The translations under genes and the position numbers were made by a program. From NCBI GenBank assembly GCA_902795255.1, contig CADBKS010000016.1, positions 1-24,923 on the forward strand: a stretch of DNA of 24,923 nucleotides. Reading direction: 5' to 3'. Positions 14,607 to 22,186 of the stretch are shown here, one piece after another. Numbering within the stretch: position 1 is the first letter of the stretch; every line of letters begins with the position of its first letter. This DNA comes from an uncultured Chloroflexota bacterium (GTDB lineage: Bacteria > Chloroflexota > Anaerolineae > Anaerolineales > Anaerolineaceae). Below the pieces are notes generated by a model. It was not told where the DNA came from. It did no database searches and saw nothing but the letters and a program-made list of their open reading frames with translations.

Positions 14607-14641
14607 GCTGCAGCGATTTGTATCGCTGCAGCAGTTTTTTT
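14607..14641 (+). terminator. Intrinsic terminator of the ABC importer operon
   Basis: A perfect 11-base stem, GCTGCAGCGAT (14607-14617) with ATCGCTGCAGC (14622-14632), loop TTGT, then a run of T from 14634 to 14641. It lies 16 bases after the last importer gene, so the following ROK gene needs its own promoter. Confidence 0.93.
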
Positions 14642-14660
14642 ATCAGGCATCATTAATTTG

Positions 14661-14690
14661 ATAAATTTATTCTGAAGTATAATAAATTTA
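14661..14690 (+). promoter_or_regulatory. ROK gene promoter with spaced direct repeats
   Basis: TATAAT at 14678-14683 is a perfect -10, but no good -35 lies at 17 bases (TTGATA at 14658 is 14 bases away). The nonamer ATAAATTTA occurs at 14661-14669 and again at 14682-14690, 21 bases or two helical turns apart, bracketing the -10. This arrangement suits an autoregulatory operator. The binding protein is inferred. Confidence 0.55.
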
Positions 14691-14733
14691 GGTTTGGATT
14701 CTATCATCAAAAAAGCAAAGGATAATGTATTGA

Positions 14734-15960
14734 ATGGCAGGTAATACCGGTACGAACAGCGCTGTTGTAAAGCAAAGGAACCTGGAAGCAGTCAAACTGA
14801 TGCTTTATCGGGAAGCTCCGATTTCCCGTGCGGAAATAGCGTCAAAGCTTGGTTTGACCCCTGCTACCATAACGAACATTACTGCTGAACTGATAAGCGG
14901 CGGGTATGTTGAGGAAGTCAGCGAGGATCCGGATTCTTCACACAGTATGGGCCGGAAGCCGATTCTGATCGATCTGAAAAGAGATTCTTTGTATACCCTG
15001 GGAATTTCTCTGGGCAGGGACAGTACCCGTTATGCAGTTTGTGATTTGCGGGGAAAGGTTCTGGCACAGGGAATCTATGAGGTCATGAACGATGATTACA
15101 GCGTGATGATCCATCAATTACAGGGAATTATCAGTCTGATTCAGAAAGAACATGCCGATCTTTGGCCGAAACTGCTGGGGATCGGACTCGCGATCCCGGG
15201 TGTGGTCAATGCACATCTTGGGCAGCTGAAAAACCACGGAACCGAACGGGTCTCCTGGTGCAGTCAGCCGCTGGGTGAAGAGATAAGCCGATTTACCGGT
15301 CTTCCTGTTCGGGTTGAAAACAATGTGAAGGCCCGTGCAAGTGCAGTCAGTTTATTCTGGCCGGAACTGTTGGCAGGCGACACAATGTTCGCATTATGCT
15401 ATGTTTCGTTCGGGATCGCCTGTCCTTTTGTATTGAATAACCGGGTGGTTAAAGGTGCTGAAGATGCAGCCGGCGAAATAGGAAAGATGATTCTGCGGCC
15501 TCATTTTACCGGATCTGTCGGTTTTGCACCGGCAGGCAGCCTTGAAGCACTGTCAAGTGTACTGGCGATTCTAAAACAGTGCAGAGACCGGATGGAACAG
15601 GGCGAGGCCACTGTTTTGCGGGAATTATGTCCGGATGGAACGAAACTTTGCTTCCCACAGGTGCTTGAGGCCCAGCGGCGCGGGGATCCGATGGTATGTG
15701 AGATCCTGAACAACGCGATGTTTTATATCGGAATCGCTTTGACCAATATGGTTGATATTATCAATCCTCATTTGGTGCTGCTCAGCGGGGCCGTTTTTAC
15801 GAATCCGGAAAACGTGGCTGCCGTTGAAAAAACTTTGAAAGAACATGCATTTCTTGCAGACAGGGAATCGCTGCGTGTTGCTGCTGTGGATATGGGGGAA
15901 TATGCCGGTGCGGTCGGCGCAGCAGCCTGCTGCGTTGAGAAATATTTCCTGAATGCATGA
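14734..15960 (+). CDS. ROK-family transcriptional regulator
   Basis: A 408-residue regulator with a winged helix-turn-helix at residues 14-62 (ISRAEIASKLGLTPATITNI) and a ROK sugar-kinase-like domain from about 88 (LGISLGRDSTRYAV, GIGLAIPGVVN). Such proteins repress sugar-uptake or glycosidase genes until a sugar binds. The usual zinc motif CxCGxxGCxE reads GSVGFAPAGSLE (260-271), with all cysteines lost, and the preceding GEIGH is GEIGK. The kinase base in ENDxN is ENNVK, so catalysis is unlikely. The ribosome site AAGGA is 11 bases from the ATG. The gene follows the importer terminator and is probably the regulator of the importer and GH3 operons, by proximity and operator type. Confidence 0.9.
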   Translation: MAGNTGTNSAVVKQRNLEAVKLMLYREAPISRAEIASKLGLTPATITNITAELISGGYVEEVSEDPDSSHSMGRKPILIDLKRDSLYTLGISLGRDSTRYAVCDLRGKVLAQGIYEVMNDDYSVMIHQLQGIISLIQKEHADLWPKLLGIGLAIPGVVNAHLGQLKNHGTERVSWCSQPLGEEISRFTGLPVRVENNVKARASAVSLFWPELLAGDTMFALCYVSFGIACPFVLNNRVVKGAEDAAGEIGKMILRPHFTGSVGFAPAGSLEALSSVLAILKQCRDRMEQGEATVLRELCPDGTKLCFPQVLEAQRRGDPMVCEILNNAMFYIGIALTNMVDIINPHLVLLSGAVFTNPENVAAVEKTLKEHAFLADRESLRVAAVDMGEYAGAVGAAACCVEKYFLNA

Positions 15961-15976
15961 TTGAAGGATCATACAA

Positions 15977-16486
15977 ATGAAAGAGCAACGAATCATGGCG
16001 GATCCGATGAAGTTTTCGGCTTCGCTTTTGACTTTTCTTGTCATGATATTTTTGATTTGGAATGCATTCAGCCTCGGACATATCATCACGGGGATCATAT
16101 TTGTTCTGATTGCTGCCATATTTCTTTATATCATGTTTCTTTATGGAACTGTTCTGCGGATTTCGAATGACTGTATTCGATCCGAATTTCTTTTCATTCC
16201 CCTGACCACTCTTACCAGAGATCAAATCGGTGAGATCGGTGTTGTGGGTACGAAGGTTTTTAATGGAACCCGAAAGAATAAAAAACCCGGACGCCGTTAT
16301 ATTTATATTTCACCGGAAGTGCTTGATAACGACTCCCGTTTTAAAATGGCACTGGAGTGGCCGCCGCGGAACGGAACACTGTTCTGCATTTATTCCAGAC
16401 AGCATATTGATGCGATCCAGTTTTTCTGGAGAAATCCCATTGCCCAGTTTAATGCAGGAGATATTTTTGTTAATTCGATCGAATAG
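15977..16486 (+). CDS. Small membrane protein with PH-like C-terminal domain, function unknown
   Basis: A 169-residue protein. Residues about 10-55 form two adjacent hydrophobic helices (LLTFLVMIFLIWNAF and GIIFVLIAAIFLYIMFL). The rest is a soluble beta-rich segment with a basic patch (GTRKNKKPGRRY) and ends in aromatic-rich sequence. A pair of helices followed by one beta domain resembles bacterial PH-domain membrane proteins, but I recognise no specific family. AAGGA eight bases before the ATG and a gap of only 16 bases after the ROK stop indicate co-transcription with the regulator. Confidence 0.75.
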   Translation: MKEQRIMADPMKFSASLLTFLVMIFLIWNAFSLGHIITGIIFVLIAAIFLYIMFLYGTVLRISNDCIRSEFLFIPLTTLTRDQIGEIGVVGTKVFNGTRKNKKPGRRYIYISPEVLDNDSRFKMALEWPPRNGTLFCIYSRQHIDAIQFFWRNPIAQFNAGDIFVNSIE

Positions 16487-16578
16487 AAGATGAATTATCC
16501 GGGGTAATAATAGTCTGTTTTCTTCTGTTTTGGTATGGATGCGGAAGCCGGAAAGCAGCCTGTTTGAAAGATGCGGGC

Positions 16579-16617
16579 GGGGCTGTTCATGTTCGTGTGA
16601 ACGCCCCTCCCTTTTTT
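16579..16617 (+). terminator. Intrinsic terminator after the ROK-membrane protein pair
   Basis: GGGGC-(T)-GTTCA (16579-16589) pairs with TGAACGCCCC (16598-16607) with one bulged T, followed by CTCCC and six T at 16612-16617. It also separates these genes from the convergent MATE gene. Confidence 0.85.
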
Positions 16618-16635
16618 ATTACTGTCTGAACAAGT

Positions 16636-18002
16636 TCAGGACATGCCGGTTCGCTGTTCTTTTGTAAGATTTTTAAGCCAGATATAACGGTTGAAATGAG
16701 GACGGATAAATGGTACTTTGATGATCTCATCGATACACATGACGCAATAGATCAGCATTACGGGCCAGTGGAATACGTAATAGCCCGCAAGTGCGAGCGG
16801 GATCGAAAAGCACCAGGTCGCGAGGAAGACACTGACAGCATCATATTTGCTGTCACCGCCGGCCGGGAACACGCCGACTGTAAACATCGCATTATAAGAC
16901 AGGGCAAACATGTAAAATGCGTTGAAAATCAGCATTTGGATCAGATAATTCTTAGCCTGTTGTTCCAGAACATAGAAGAAGTAAACCAGAGGCCCTGTAA
17001 TGCCGATCAGTCCGATATTGACCAGTCCCGTAATAAAAGCAATACGCCAGCTTTGTTCTCCGTATTTTTTCGCTTCTTCCAGCTTGTTCTGTCCGAGGAG
17101 TCTTCCGATCATAATGCCGGTTCCGGCTGCCAGACCCTGCGTCAGGCATTTGACCAGCTGTTTTGCCACGTTTGTTACGGAATGAGCGGCCATGGCATCC
17201 GTACCCAGATGACCGAGAATAAAAGAATGCATCGTCAGGCTCAGCCCCCAGGAAAGGCTGCTGCCGAGCATGCCAGGAATAATTTTCCAGATGTTTTTTC
17301 AAATGTCTTTGAGAAAAAGAACACTTCTTTCAGGGTGATCCTGACTTCTTGTTTCCGCCCGGACCAGATAAGGCACCAGACCAGCGCAATCGCCTCAACA
17401 CAAATCGTAGACCAGGCTGAACCATTTGCGCCGAGTGCTGGAAAGGGACCGATGCCGTAGATCAGAAAGAGGTCTGCAGTCATGTCAATAGTTACTGTAA
17501 CTGCAGAGATCCATACACTGATCCTTGCAAATCCGCTGACTCTCATCAGCATCAGGAAACACTCGGCAATGCCGGTAAAAATGTACGAAAAACTGACGAT
17601 CCGGAGGTATTCGGAACCGATTCGGATCAGTTCCGGCTCTGATGTGAAAATTGCCATAAGCCGGTTCGAAATCAAAAATGCCGGAATAAAGAAAATGATG
17701 GCAATGCAGGCTGCGTAACGGATCGCCATTCCCAAAAAACGTTTTGTATTAGCGAAGTCCCTTTTCTCCCAGTATTGTGCAGCAAGTACACCGGCGGAAC
17801 CGATCACAGCTCCGGTAAACAGAGACATAATAAATGAGATCTGATTTGCCAGTGATACCGCGGCAATGGCATCCTGAGTCAGTCTGCCAAGCATCAGCGC
17901 GTCAGACGCTCCGACCAGGGCGGTCAGCAACCTCTGCAAAGCCAGCGGTATGGCCAGCTCCATCAATTCTTTATTAAACCGCTTTCTTTCTTCCGCCGTC
18001 AT
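16636..18002 (-). pseudogene. MATE-family multidrug/sodium efflux transporter, frameshifted
   Basis: Two adjacent frames together make one MATE transporter of about 455 residues. The N-terminal half (18002 to about 17295) begins MTAEERKRFNKELMELAIPL and has the MATE segments DALMLGRL and GSAGVLAAQYW. The C-terminal half (about 17297 to 16636) has NIWKIIPGMLGSSLSWGL and GTGIMIGRLLGQNKLEEAKK. The break is in a six-A run on the coding strand (17294-17299): one more A would restore TFEKNIWKI. As read, the first frame ends after about 27 foreign residues. I prefer the start at 18002 over an upstream ATG at 18047 that would overlap nagB. The gene lies 25 bases after nagB. A real mutation, an assembly error in the homopolymer or slippage rescue are all possible. 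Confidence 0.8.
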
Positions 18003-18027
18003 GTTCGATGCTGTTTTTCCCCCCGGC

Positions 18028-18843
18028 CTATGGCAGACGTGCCGCATTGGCGTTTACATAGATCCGTACGTCCGGATGGTTTTGAAGCAGGGTGACAGGA
18101 AATTCTGAACTGATATCACCGTAGGCTGCTCTTCGGACTACGGCGCGGTGCCAGTCCCGGAAAACGCCCAGACGAACTCTTTTTGCCGCCAGGATCTCGG
18201 CAATACCGATCGTGATGCACTTTTTCGGCATATCTTCCAGTGCCCCGCCCAGGTCGCCGATTGCATTGGCGGTCCTTGTTTCCGGTGTAATATACAGGAT
18301 CCTGGTATGCTGCGCAGCGAATTCCTGTACAGAAAGTGAAGGGTCTGCTTCATTGAAAGCCAGGTGCCCGTTGATCCCGATGCCCCCGACTGCCAGATCT
18401 ACGCCGCCGAGCATGCTGATCAGTTCCTGTATTGCTTCAGGATGCCGCGGATCCGGAAATATACGCTGTTCGGCGGGCATCAGCAGTTCTTTGCTGATCC
18501 GGCTGTAAACCTGACGATTCATAAAGGAGCGGAAAGAAAGCGGGGATCCTTCATCAATGTACTCATCTTCATCTGTCAGATATTCGTCCATATTGATGAA
18601 CCAGCAGTTTTTCAGACTGATCTGCTGTTCATTGACCAGTCTGGTAAAGATCGGATACTGCCCTACCGGACCGACGGGGCAGATCATAACAGTGTTTTTC
18701 CCCTGTGCATTGTTCCGTTTGATCTCTTCGGTCATTTCCAACGCGAGTTCGTAAAAGACTTCACCGGATTCCCCGAGAACGGAGAGCGGAATTTTAGCGT
18801 TTTTTCCGAGGTCTTCTGCCGGGATCTGGTAGTATGCGTGCAT
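18028..18843 (-). CDS. nagB: Glucosamine-6-phosphate deaminase family protein (NagB-like)
   Basis: A 271-residue protein of the NagB/RpiA/SOL family, expected to convert glucosamine 6-phosphate to fructose 6-phosphate and ammonia. Asp86 in NMDEYL matches the proton-shuttle Asp72 of E. coli NagB, and GIGINGHLAFNEA (154-166) matches GIGNDGHIAFNEP with His160 and Glu165. The Asp just before Gly-His is Asn here. I place the start at the ATG at 18843, with AAGGAAGGA just upstream. An ATG-led extension to 19005 is rejected because the likely promoter lies there. nagA is divergent next door, giving the two steps from N-acetylglucosamine 6-phosphate to fructose 6-phosphate. Confidence 0.83.
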   Translation of the reverse strand: MHAYYQIPAEDLGKNAKIPLSVLGESGEVFYELALEMTEEIKRNNAQGKNTVMICPVGPVGQYPIFTRLVNEQQISLKNCWFINMDEYLTDEDEYIDEGSPLSFRSFMNRQVYSRISKELLMPAEQRIFPDPRHPEAIQELISMLGGVDLAVGGIGINGHLAFNEADPSLSVQEFAAQHTRILYITPETRTANAIGDLGGALEDMPKKCITIGIAEILAAKRVRLGVFRDWHRAVVRRAAYGDISSEFPVTLLQNHPDVRIYVNANAARLP

Positions 18844-18886
18844 AGAAATCCTTCCTTTTTGGGTTTTAGAAAAGTACTCTCTTGTT

Positions 18887-18906
18887 ATGGAACGGTGCAG
18901 TTCCAT
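18887..18906. repeat. Inverted repeat in the nagB leader
   Basis: ATGGAAC (18887-18893) and GTTCCAT (18900-18906) form a perfect seven-base stem with a six-base loop in the roughly 155-base nagB 5' leader. No T-run follows. It may be an operator or an RNA hairpin; I do not recognise a riboswitch. Confidence 0.4.
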
Positions 18907-19004
18907 GGGTTTTGTTTTCCCTTTCCGGAATCTGCCCGTGAAGCCGCGATTCTCTTTTTCCTGAGGCCGGGTGAAATACGGTCGACTTATGGCTTGTGGT
19001 TTCA

Positions 19005-19010
19005 ATTATA
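19005..19010 (-). promoter_or_regulatory. Probable -10 box of nagB
   Basis: The minus strand carries a perfect TATAAT at 19010-19005. The -35 region 17 bases upstream is poor (TCCTTC), so an activator or a weak promoter is implied. Its position inside an upstream ATG-led extension supports the shorter nagB start. Confidence 0.5.
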
Positions 19011-19021
19011 CATAATATCCG

Positions 19022-19038
19022 GTATGTGAAGGACATAC
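19022..19038. promoter_or_regulatory. Inverted repeat between nagB and nagA promoters, possible operator
   Basis: GTATGT (19022-19027) and ACATAC (19033-19038) are exact complements around GAAGG. The element lies between the outward-facing nagB -10 and the nagA -35, so one protein here could control both genes. It does not resemble the GntR/NagR consensus I know. Confidence 0.45.
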
Positions 19039-19052
19039 TCTGAAAACAGCCC

Positions 19053-19081
19053 TTGAAAAAAGGCCCTTCATCTTATATAAT
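19053..19081 (+). promoter_or_regulatory. Promoter of nagA
   Basis: TTGAAA at 19053-19058, exactly 17 bases, then a perfect TATAAT at 19076-19081. A transcript would begin near 19088, which excludes any start codon upstream of that point. Confidence 0.8.
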
Positions 19082-19112
19082 GGCAGGAGAATTATATCAA
19101 CGGGTGAGAGTT

Positions 19113-20264
19113 ATGAAAACGATTGTGAACGGGACGATCCTTTTGCCTGACGGGGAAATAAAGGATAAGGCGCTGCTTTTTGATGACCGCATTATCGGTA
19201 TTATGGAAAAAAGCGCGGCGCTGACGGAGGCCGAAGAGGTCATTGATGCGGAAGGCGCTTATGTTTCTCCGGGATTGATCGATGTTCATATACATGGTTA
19301 TAAAGGCGCTGATGTGTCGGATGATGATCCGGATGCGGTGCGACGGATGGCGTGTGAACTGACAGAAAATGGCGTGACGGCTTTTCTGCCGACGACACTG
19401 ACCGTCTCCTGGGAAATTCTGAAAAGCATCTGTGAACACATGCGGATCCTGGCCGGTGAAAGCCGCAGACCTGATTTTCCCGGTGCAGAGATTCCGGGGA
19501 TCCATATGGAGGGTCCGTTTATCAATCCGCAGTATAAAGGTGCTCAGAATCCGGCTTTTATTCTTGCTCCGGATGCAGACAAAATACTTCCCTATGCGGA
19601 TATTATCAAAGTCCTGACGTTGGCACCGGAAATGCCCGGCGGTAAGGCATGTATCCGGGTGCTGAAGCAGAAAACGGGAATTGTTCTTTCCATGGGCCAC
19701 ACCGGAGCCTCTTTTGAAGAGGCGGTGGAGTCAATTGGTGTGGGAATCAGCCGTGCTACACATCTAATGAACGCCATGACGCAGATGATCCATCGGGAGC
19801 CGGGTGTTGTCGGGGCGGCTTTGTCGAGTGATATTTATACGGAACTGATCGCTGATACCTTTCACGTCAGCAGAGGGCTGTTTCCGCTGCTGACCAGGGC
19901 AAAGGGATCCCGTCTGGTATTGATCACGGATGCACTCCGTTCTGCGGGGATGCCAGATGGCACATATGAAAACGGCGGCCAGAAGTTCATCGTTAAAGGG
20001 ATCGAATGCCGTTTGATGGATGGTACGATCGCCGGAAGTGTTCTGCGTTTGAACAAAGCTGTGAAAAACCTTCGGGATTATGGAAATATTCCGATGTATG
20101 CTGCAGTCCGGGCAGCGTCTCTGAGTGCGGCGGAATCAGCCGGTCTGGCAGCTCGGAAAGGTTCCCTGACTCCCGGAAAGGATGCTGATGTTGTTTTGAT
20201 GGATCGGGACTGTAATGTGCTGAAAACTTATGTGCGCGGAGTCTGCAAATATTCAGCGAAATAA
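19113..20264 (+). CDS. nagA: N-acetylglucosamine-6-phosphate deacetylase
   Basis: A 383-residue amidohydrolase that removes acetate from N-acetylglucosamine 6-phosphate to feed NagB. Metal and catalytic marks are His59 and His61 (GLIDVHIHG), Glu133 (GIHMEGPF), His196 (MGHTGAS), His217 (THLMNAM) and catalytic Asp273 (LITDALRSAG), the usual NagA set. I chose the ATG at 19113, preceded by GGTGAG. In-frame upstream starts at 19053 (TTG) and 19080 overlap the promoter. It is divergent from nagB, with its own promoter and terminator. Confidence 0.93.
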   Translation: MKTIVNGTILLPDGEIKDKALLFDDRIIGIMEKSAALTEAEEVIDAEGAYVSPGLIDVHIHGYKGADVSDDDPDAVRRMACELTENGVTAFLPTTLTVSWEILKSICEHMRILAGESRRPDFPGAEIPGIHMEGPFINPQYKGAQNPAFILAPDADKILPYADIIKVLTLAPEMPGGKACIRVLKQKTGIVLSMGHTGASFEEAVESIGVGISRATHLMNAMTQMIHREPGVVGAALSSDIYTELIADTFHVSRGLFPLLTRAKGSRLVLITDALRSAGMPDGTYENGGQKFIVKGIECRLMDGTIAGSVLRLNKAVKNLRDYGNIPMYAAVRAASLSAAESAGLAARKGSLTPGKDADVVLMDRDCNVLKTYVRGVCKYSAK

Positions 20265-20296
20265 GAATAGAAAAAGATTTTTACTCGTTTAACGGA

Positions 20297-20333
20297 CAAA
20301 AAACACCGGAATGATTTCCATTCCGGTGTTTTT
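20297..20333. terminator. Bidirectional intrinsic terminator
   Basis: ACACCGGAAT (20303-20312) pairs with ATTCCGGTGT (20320-20329), flanked by an A-run on the left and a T-run on the right. It ends nagA on the plus strand and the acyltransferase transcript on the minus strand. Confidence 0.92.
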
Positions 20334-20344
20334 GACTGTAATTC

Positions 20345-20890
20345 TTATTCGATTCCGTCGCTGTGCAGGTCAAAGCCGCATTTCGGGCAGATCAGGTCCT
20401 CTCCGACGCGTGTTCCGCAGCGGCAAACTTTTCCGATCGGGCGGGCTGGGTTTCCGACCACCAGTGTGTAGGGCGGGACATTGTCAGTAACGACAGAACC
20501 GGCTCCGACCATACAGTAGCGCCCCAGTGTGTGGCGGCAGACAACTGTCGCATTGGCACCGATGGAGGCTCCTTTTTCAACTTTTGTTTCGGAAACTTCC
20601 CAGTCCGGGTTGCAGGCACGGGGATAGTAATCATTGGTGAATGCTGCGTTCGGCCCGATAAAGACATCATCCTCCACGGTCACCCCGTTATAAACCGAGA
20701 CTCCGTTCTGGATCTTGACATTGTTGCCGATTTTTACGGCATGGTCAATATAGACATCCTTGCTGATGATGCAGTTTGTACCGATCTCCGCGTCTTCCCG
20801 AACCTGGACATTGATCCAGATTTTTGTTCCGTCGCCGATTTTGGCCTTTTCAGAGACATGCGCTGTTTCGTCGATATAAACGCCCATCAT
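20345..20890 (-). CDS. Hexapeptide-repeat N-acetyltransferase, WbpD-like, with C-terminal zinc-ribbon-like tail
   Basis: A 181-residue left-handed beta-helix acyltransferase. Repeats run from IDETAHVSEKAKIGDGTKIW through VGAGSVVTDNVPPYTLVVGNPARPIG, the standard end of the fold. The body resembles WbpD/WlbB enzymes, which acetylate the 3-amino group of a UDP-linked amino sugar for surface polysaccharides. The last 25 residues contain CRCGTRVGEDLICPKCGF, four cysteines in CxC and CxxC pairs, suggesting bound zinc. The start overlaps the aminotransferase stop by four bases (ATGA), so the two are coupled and probably act in sequence. The exact sugar is not determined. Confidence 0.85.
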   Translation of the reverse strand: MMGVYIDETAHVSEKAKIGDGTKIWINVQVREDAEIGTNCIISKDVYIDHAVKIGNNVKIQNGVSVYNGVTVEDDVFIGPNAAFTNDYYPRACNPDWEVSETKVEKGASIGANATVVCRHTLGRYCMVGAGSVVTDNVPPYTLVVGNPARPIGKVCRCGTRVGEDLICPKCGFDLHSDGIE

Positions 20891-21978
20891 TCCCCCCTGA
20901 ATTCATTGATCACCCGGACAACTTCACTGAGATCCGCTTCTGTGAGCGCGGGGTGGACGGGAAGTGAAACGACCTGCTGCTTGACGGCATCCGTTACTGC
21001 CCATTCGGTCTTGAATCCTCTGTCCGCGTAGCATTTCTGTTCCGGGATGGAGAGCGGGTAGAAAATACCGTAACCGATACCGTTTTCCTGCAGGTGCTTG
21101 ACAAAGGCATCCCGCTGTCCTTCCGAAACTTTGACAGTGTATTGATGGTATACGTGATGTGCGTTTTCCGGTTCAAAGGGAACGGTTACCAGCGGATTGC
21201 TGATATGGCTGCTCAGGTATGCTGCGTGTTCTCTGCGGGTGGCATTGAATCCGTTCAGTTTTTTCAGCTGGCAGCGTCCGATGGCTCCGCAGATGTTTGT
21301 CATACGGTAGTTATAGCCGATCTCATCATGGTGGTAACGGATCTCCATACCGTGATTGATCAGCAGACGGCATCTCCGGGCAGTCTCCGGATCATGTGTT
21401 ACGACCGCACCGCCTTCTGATGTGGTCATGTTCTTGGTCGGGTAAAAGCTGAAGCATCCGGCGTCACCGAATGTTCCAACCTTTTTTCCTTTCCATTCCG
21501 CGCCGTGGGCCTGCGCACAGTCCTCGATCAGCAGCAGGTGATGCTTTTTAACGATTTCCATGATCGCGTCCATATCACAGCTAAGGCCGAACAGGTGGAC
21601 GATCAGGAGTGCTTTTGCTTCAGGATGTTCTGTAAGTGTCCGTTCGATTTCGGCGGGATCGATCAGAAATGTTTTCTCATCGATGTCTGCAAAGACCGGT
21701 GTTGCTCCGGTATAAACGATGGAGTTTGTGGATGCGATAAAGGAAAACGGAGTTGTCACGACGGTGTCGCCTTTGCCGATCCCTAAAGCCCGGAGAGCGA
21801 CTTCCAGTGCTGTTGTTCCGGAGGTCGTTGCAATACAGTTTTCGATTCCGAGATATTCCGCAAATTCTTTTTCAAATTCACTGACAACGCTGCCGCATGC
21901 GATCATGCCGGAATCCAGCACGTCCAGAACGGCCTGTTTTTCTTCTGTTCCCATTAACGGTTTTGCGATACTGATCAT
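20887..21978 (-). CDS. DegT/DnrJ/EryC1 aminotransferase, WbpE-like
   Basis: A 363-residue PLP-dependent sugar aminotransferase. Family signs are TTSGTTALEVALRALGI near 51, FSFIASTNSIVYTGATPVFADID near 78, IEDCAQAHGA at 151-160 and the PLP lysine Lys182 in SFYPTKNMTTSEGG. It would transfer an amino group from glutamate to a keto-sugar nucleotide. The partner acetyltransferase follows directly. The oxidoreductase that normally makes the 3-keto sugar is not in the window, so the pair depends on genes elsewhere. AAAGAGGTTTTAT precedes the ATG. Confidence 0.9.
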   Translation of the reverse strand: MISIAKPLMGTEEKQAVLDVLDSGMIACGSVVSEFEKEFAEYLGIENCIATTSGTTALEVALRALGIGKGDTVVTTPFSFIASTNSIVYTGATPVFADIDEKTFLIDPAEIERTLTEHPEAKALLIVHLFGLSCDMDAIMEIVKKHHLLLIEDCAQAHGAEWKGKKVGTFGDAGCFSFYPTKNMTTSEGGAVVTHDPETARRCRLLINHGMEIRYHHDEIGYNYRMTNICGAIGRCQLKKLNGFNATRREHAAYLSSHISNPLVTVPFEPENAHHVYHQYTVKVSEGQRDAFVKHLQENGIGYGIFYPLSIPEQKCYADRGFKTEWAVTDAVKQQVVSLPVHPALTEADLSEVVRVINEFRGE

Positions 21979-22084
21979 AAATAAAACCTCTTTCAGAGCG
22001 GCCGGGGATCCCGGCCGGTAAATTCACAGTTATTATTTTATTGTATTCGCGGGTTTTTATGTAAAAAAAATGCGGGTTTATGAA

Positions 22085-22090
22085 TATAAT
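22085..22090 (+). promoter_or_regulatory. Possible -10 box upstream of the peptidase T gene
   Basis: A perfect TATAAT about 100 bases before the start at 22187, without a recognisable -35. The region is very AT-rich, so chance occurrence is possible. Confidence 0.3.
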
Positions 22091-22186
22091 AATTATATTG
22101 ATCATTCGCAGGCAGAGGGCTTTTCCTCTTTTTATATCCGGAAAGAGCCTTTATTCGGAACGATTCTTCGAATGATCGGAGGAAAA

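Noticed and set aside
17290..17305. Programmed -1 frameshifting at the A-run of the MATE gene
   Set aside because: The A6-C stretch resembles a slippery heptamer but is in the wrong register for tandem slippage, and I see no clear stimulatory structure. A plain indel is simpler.
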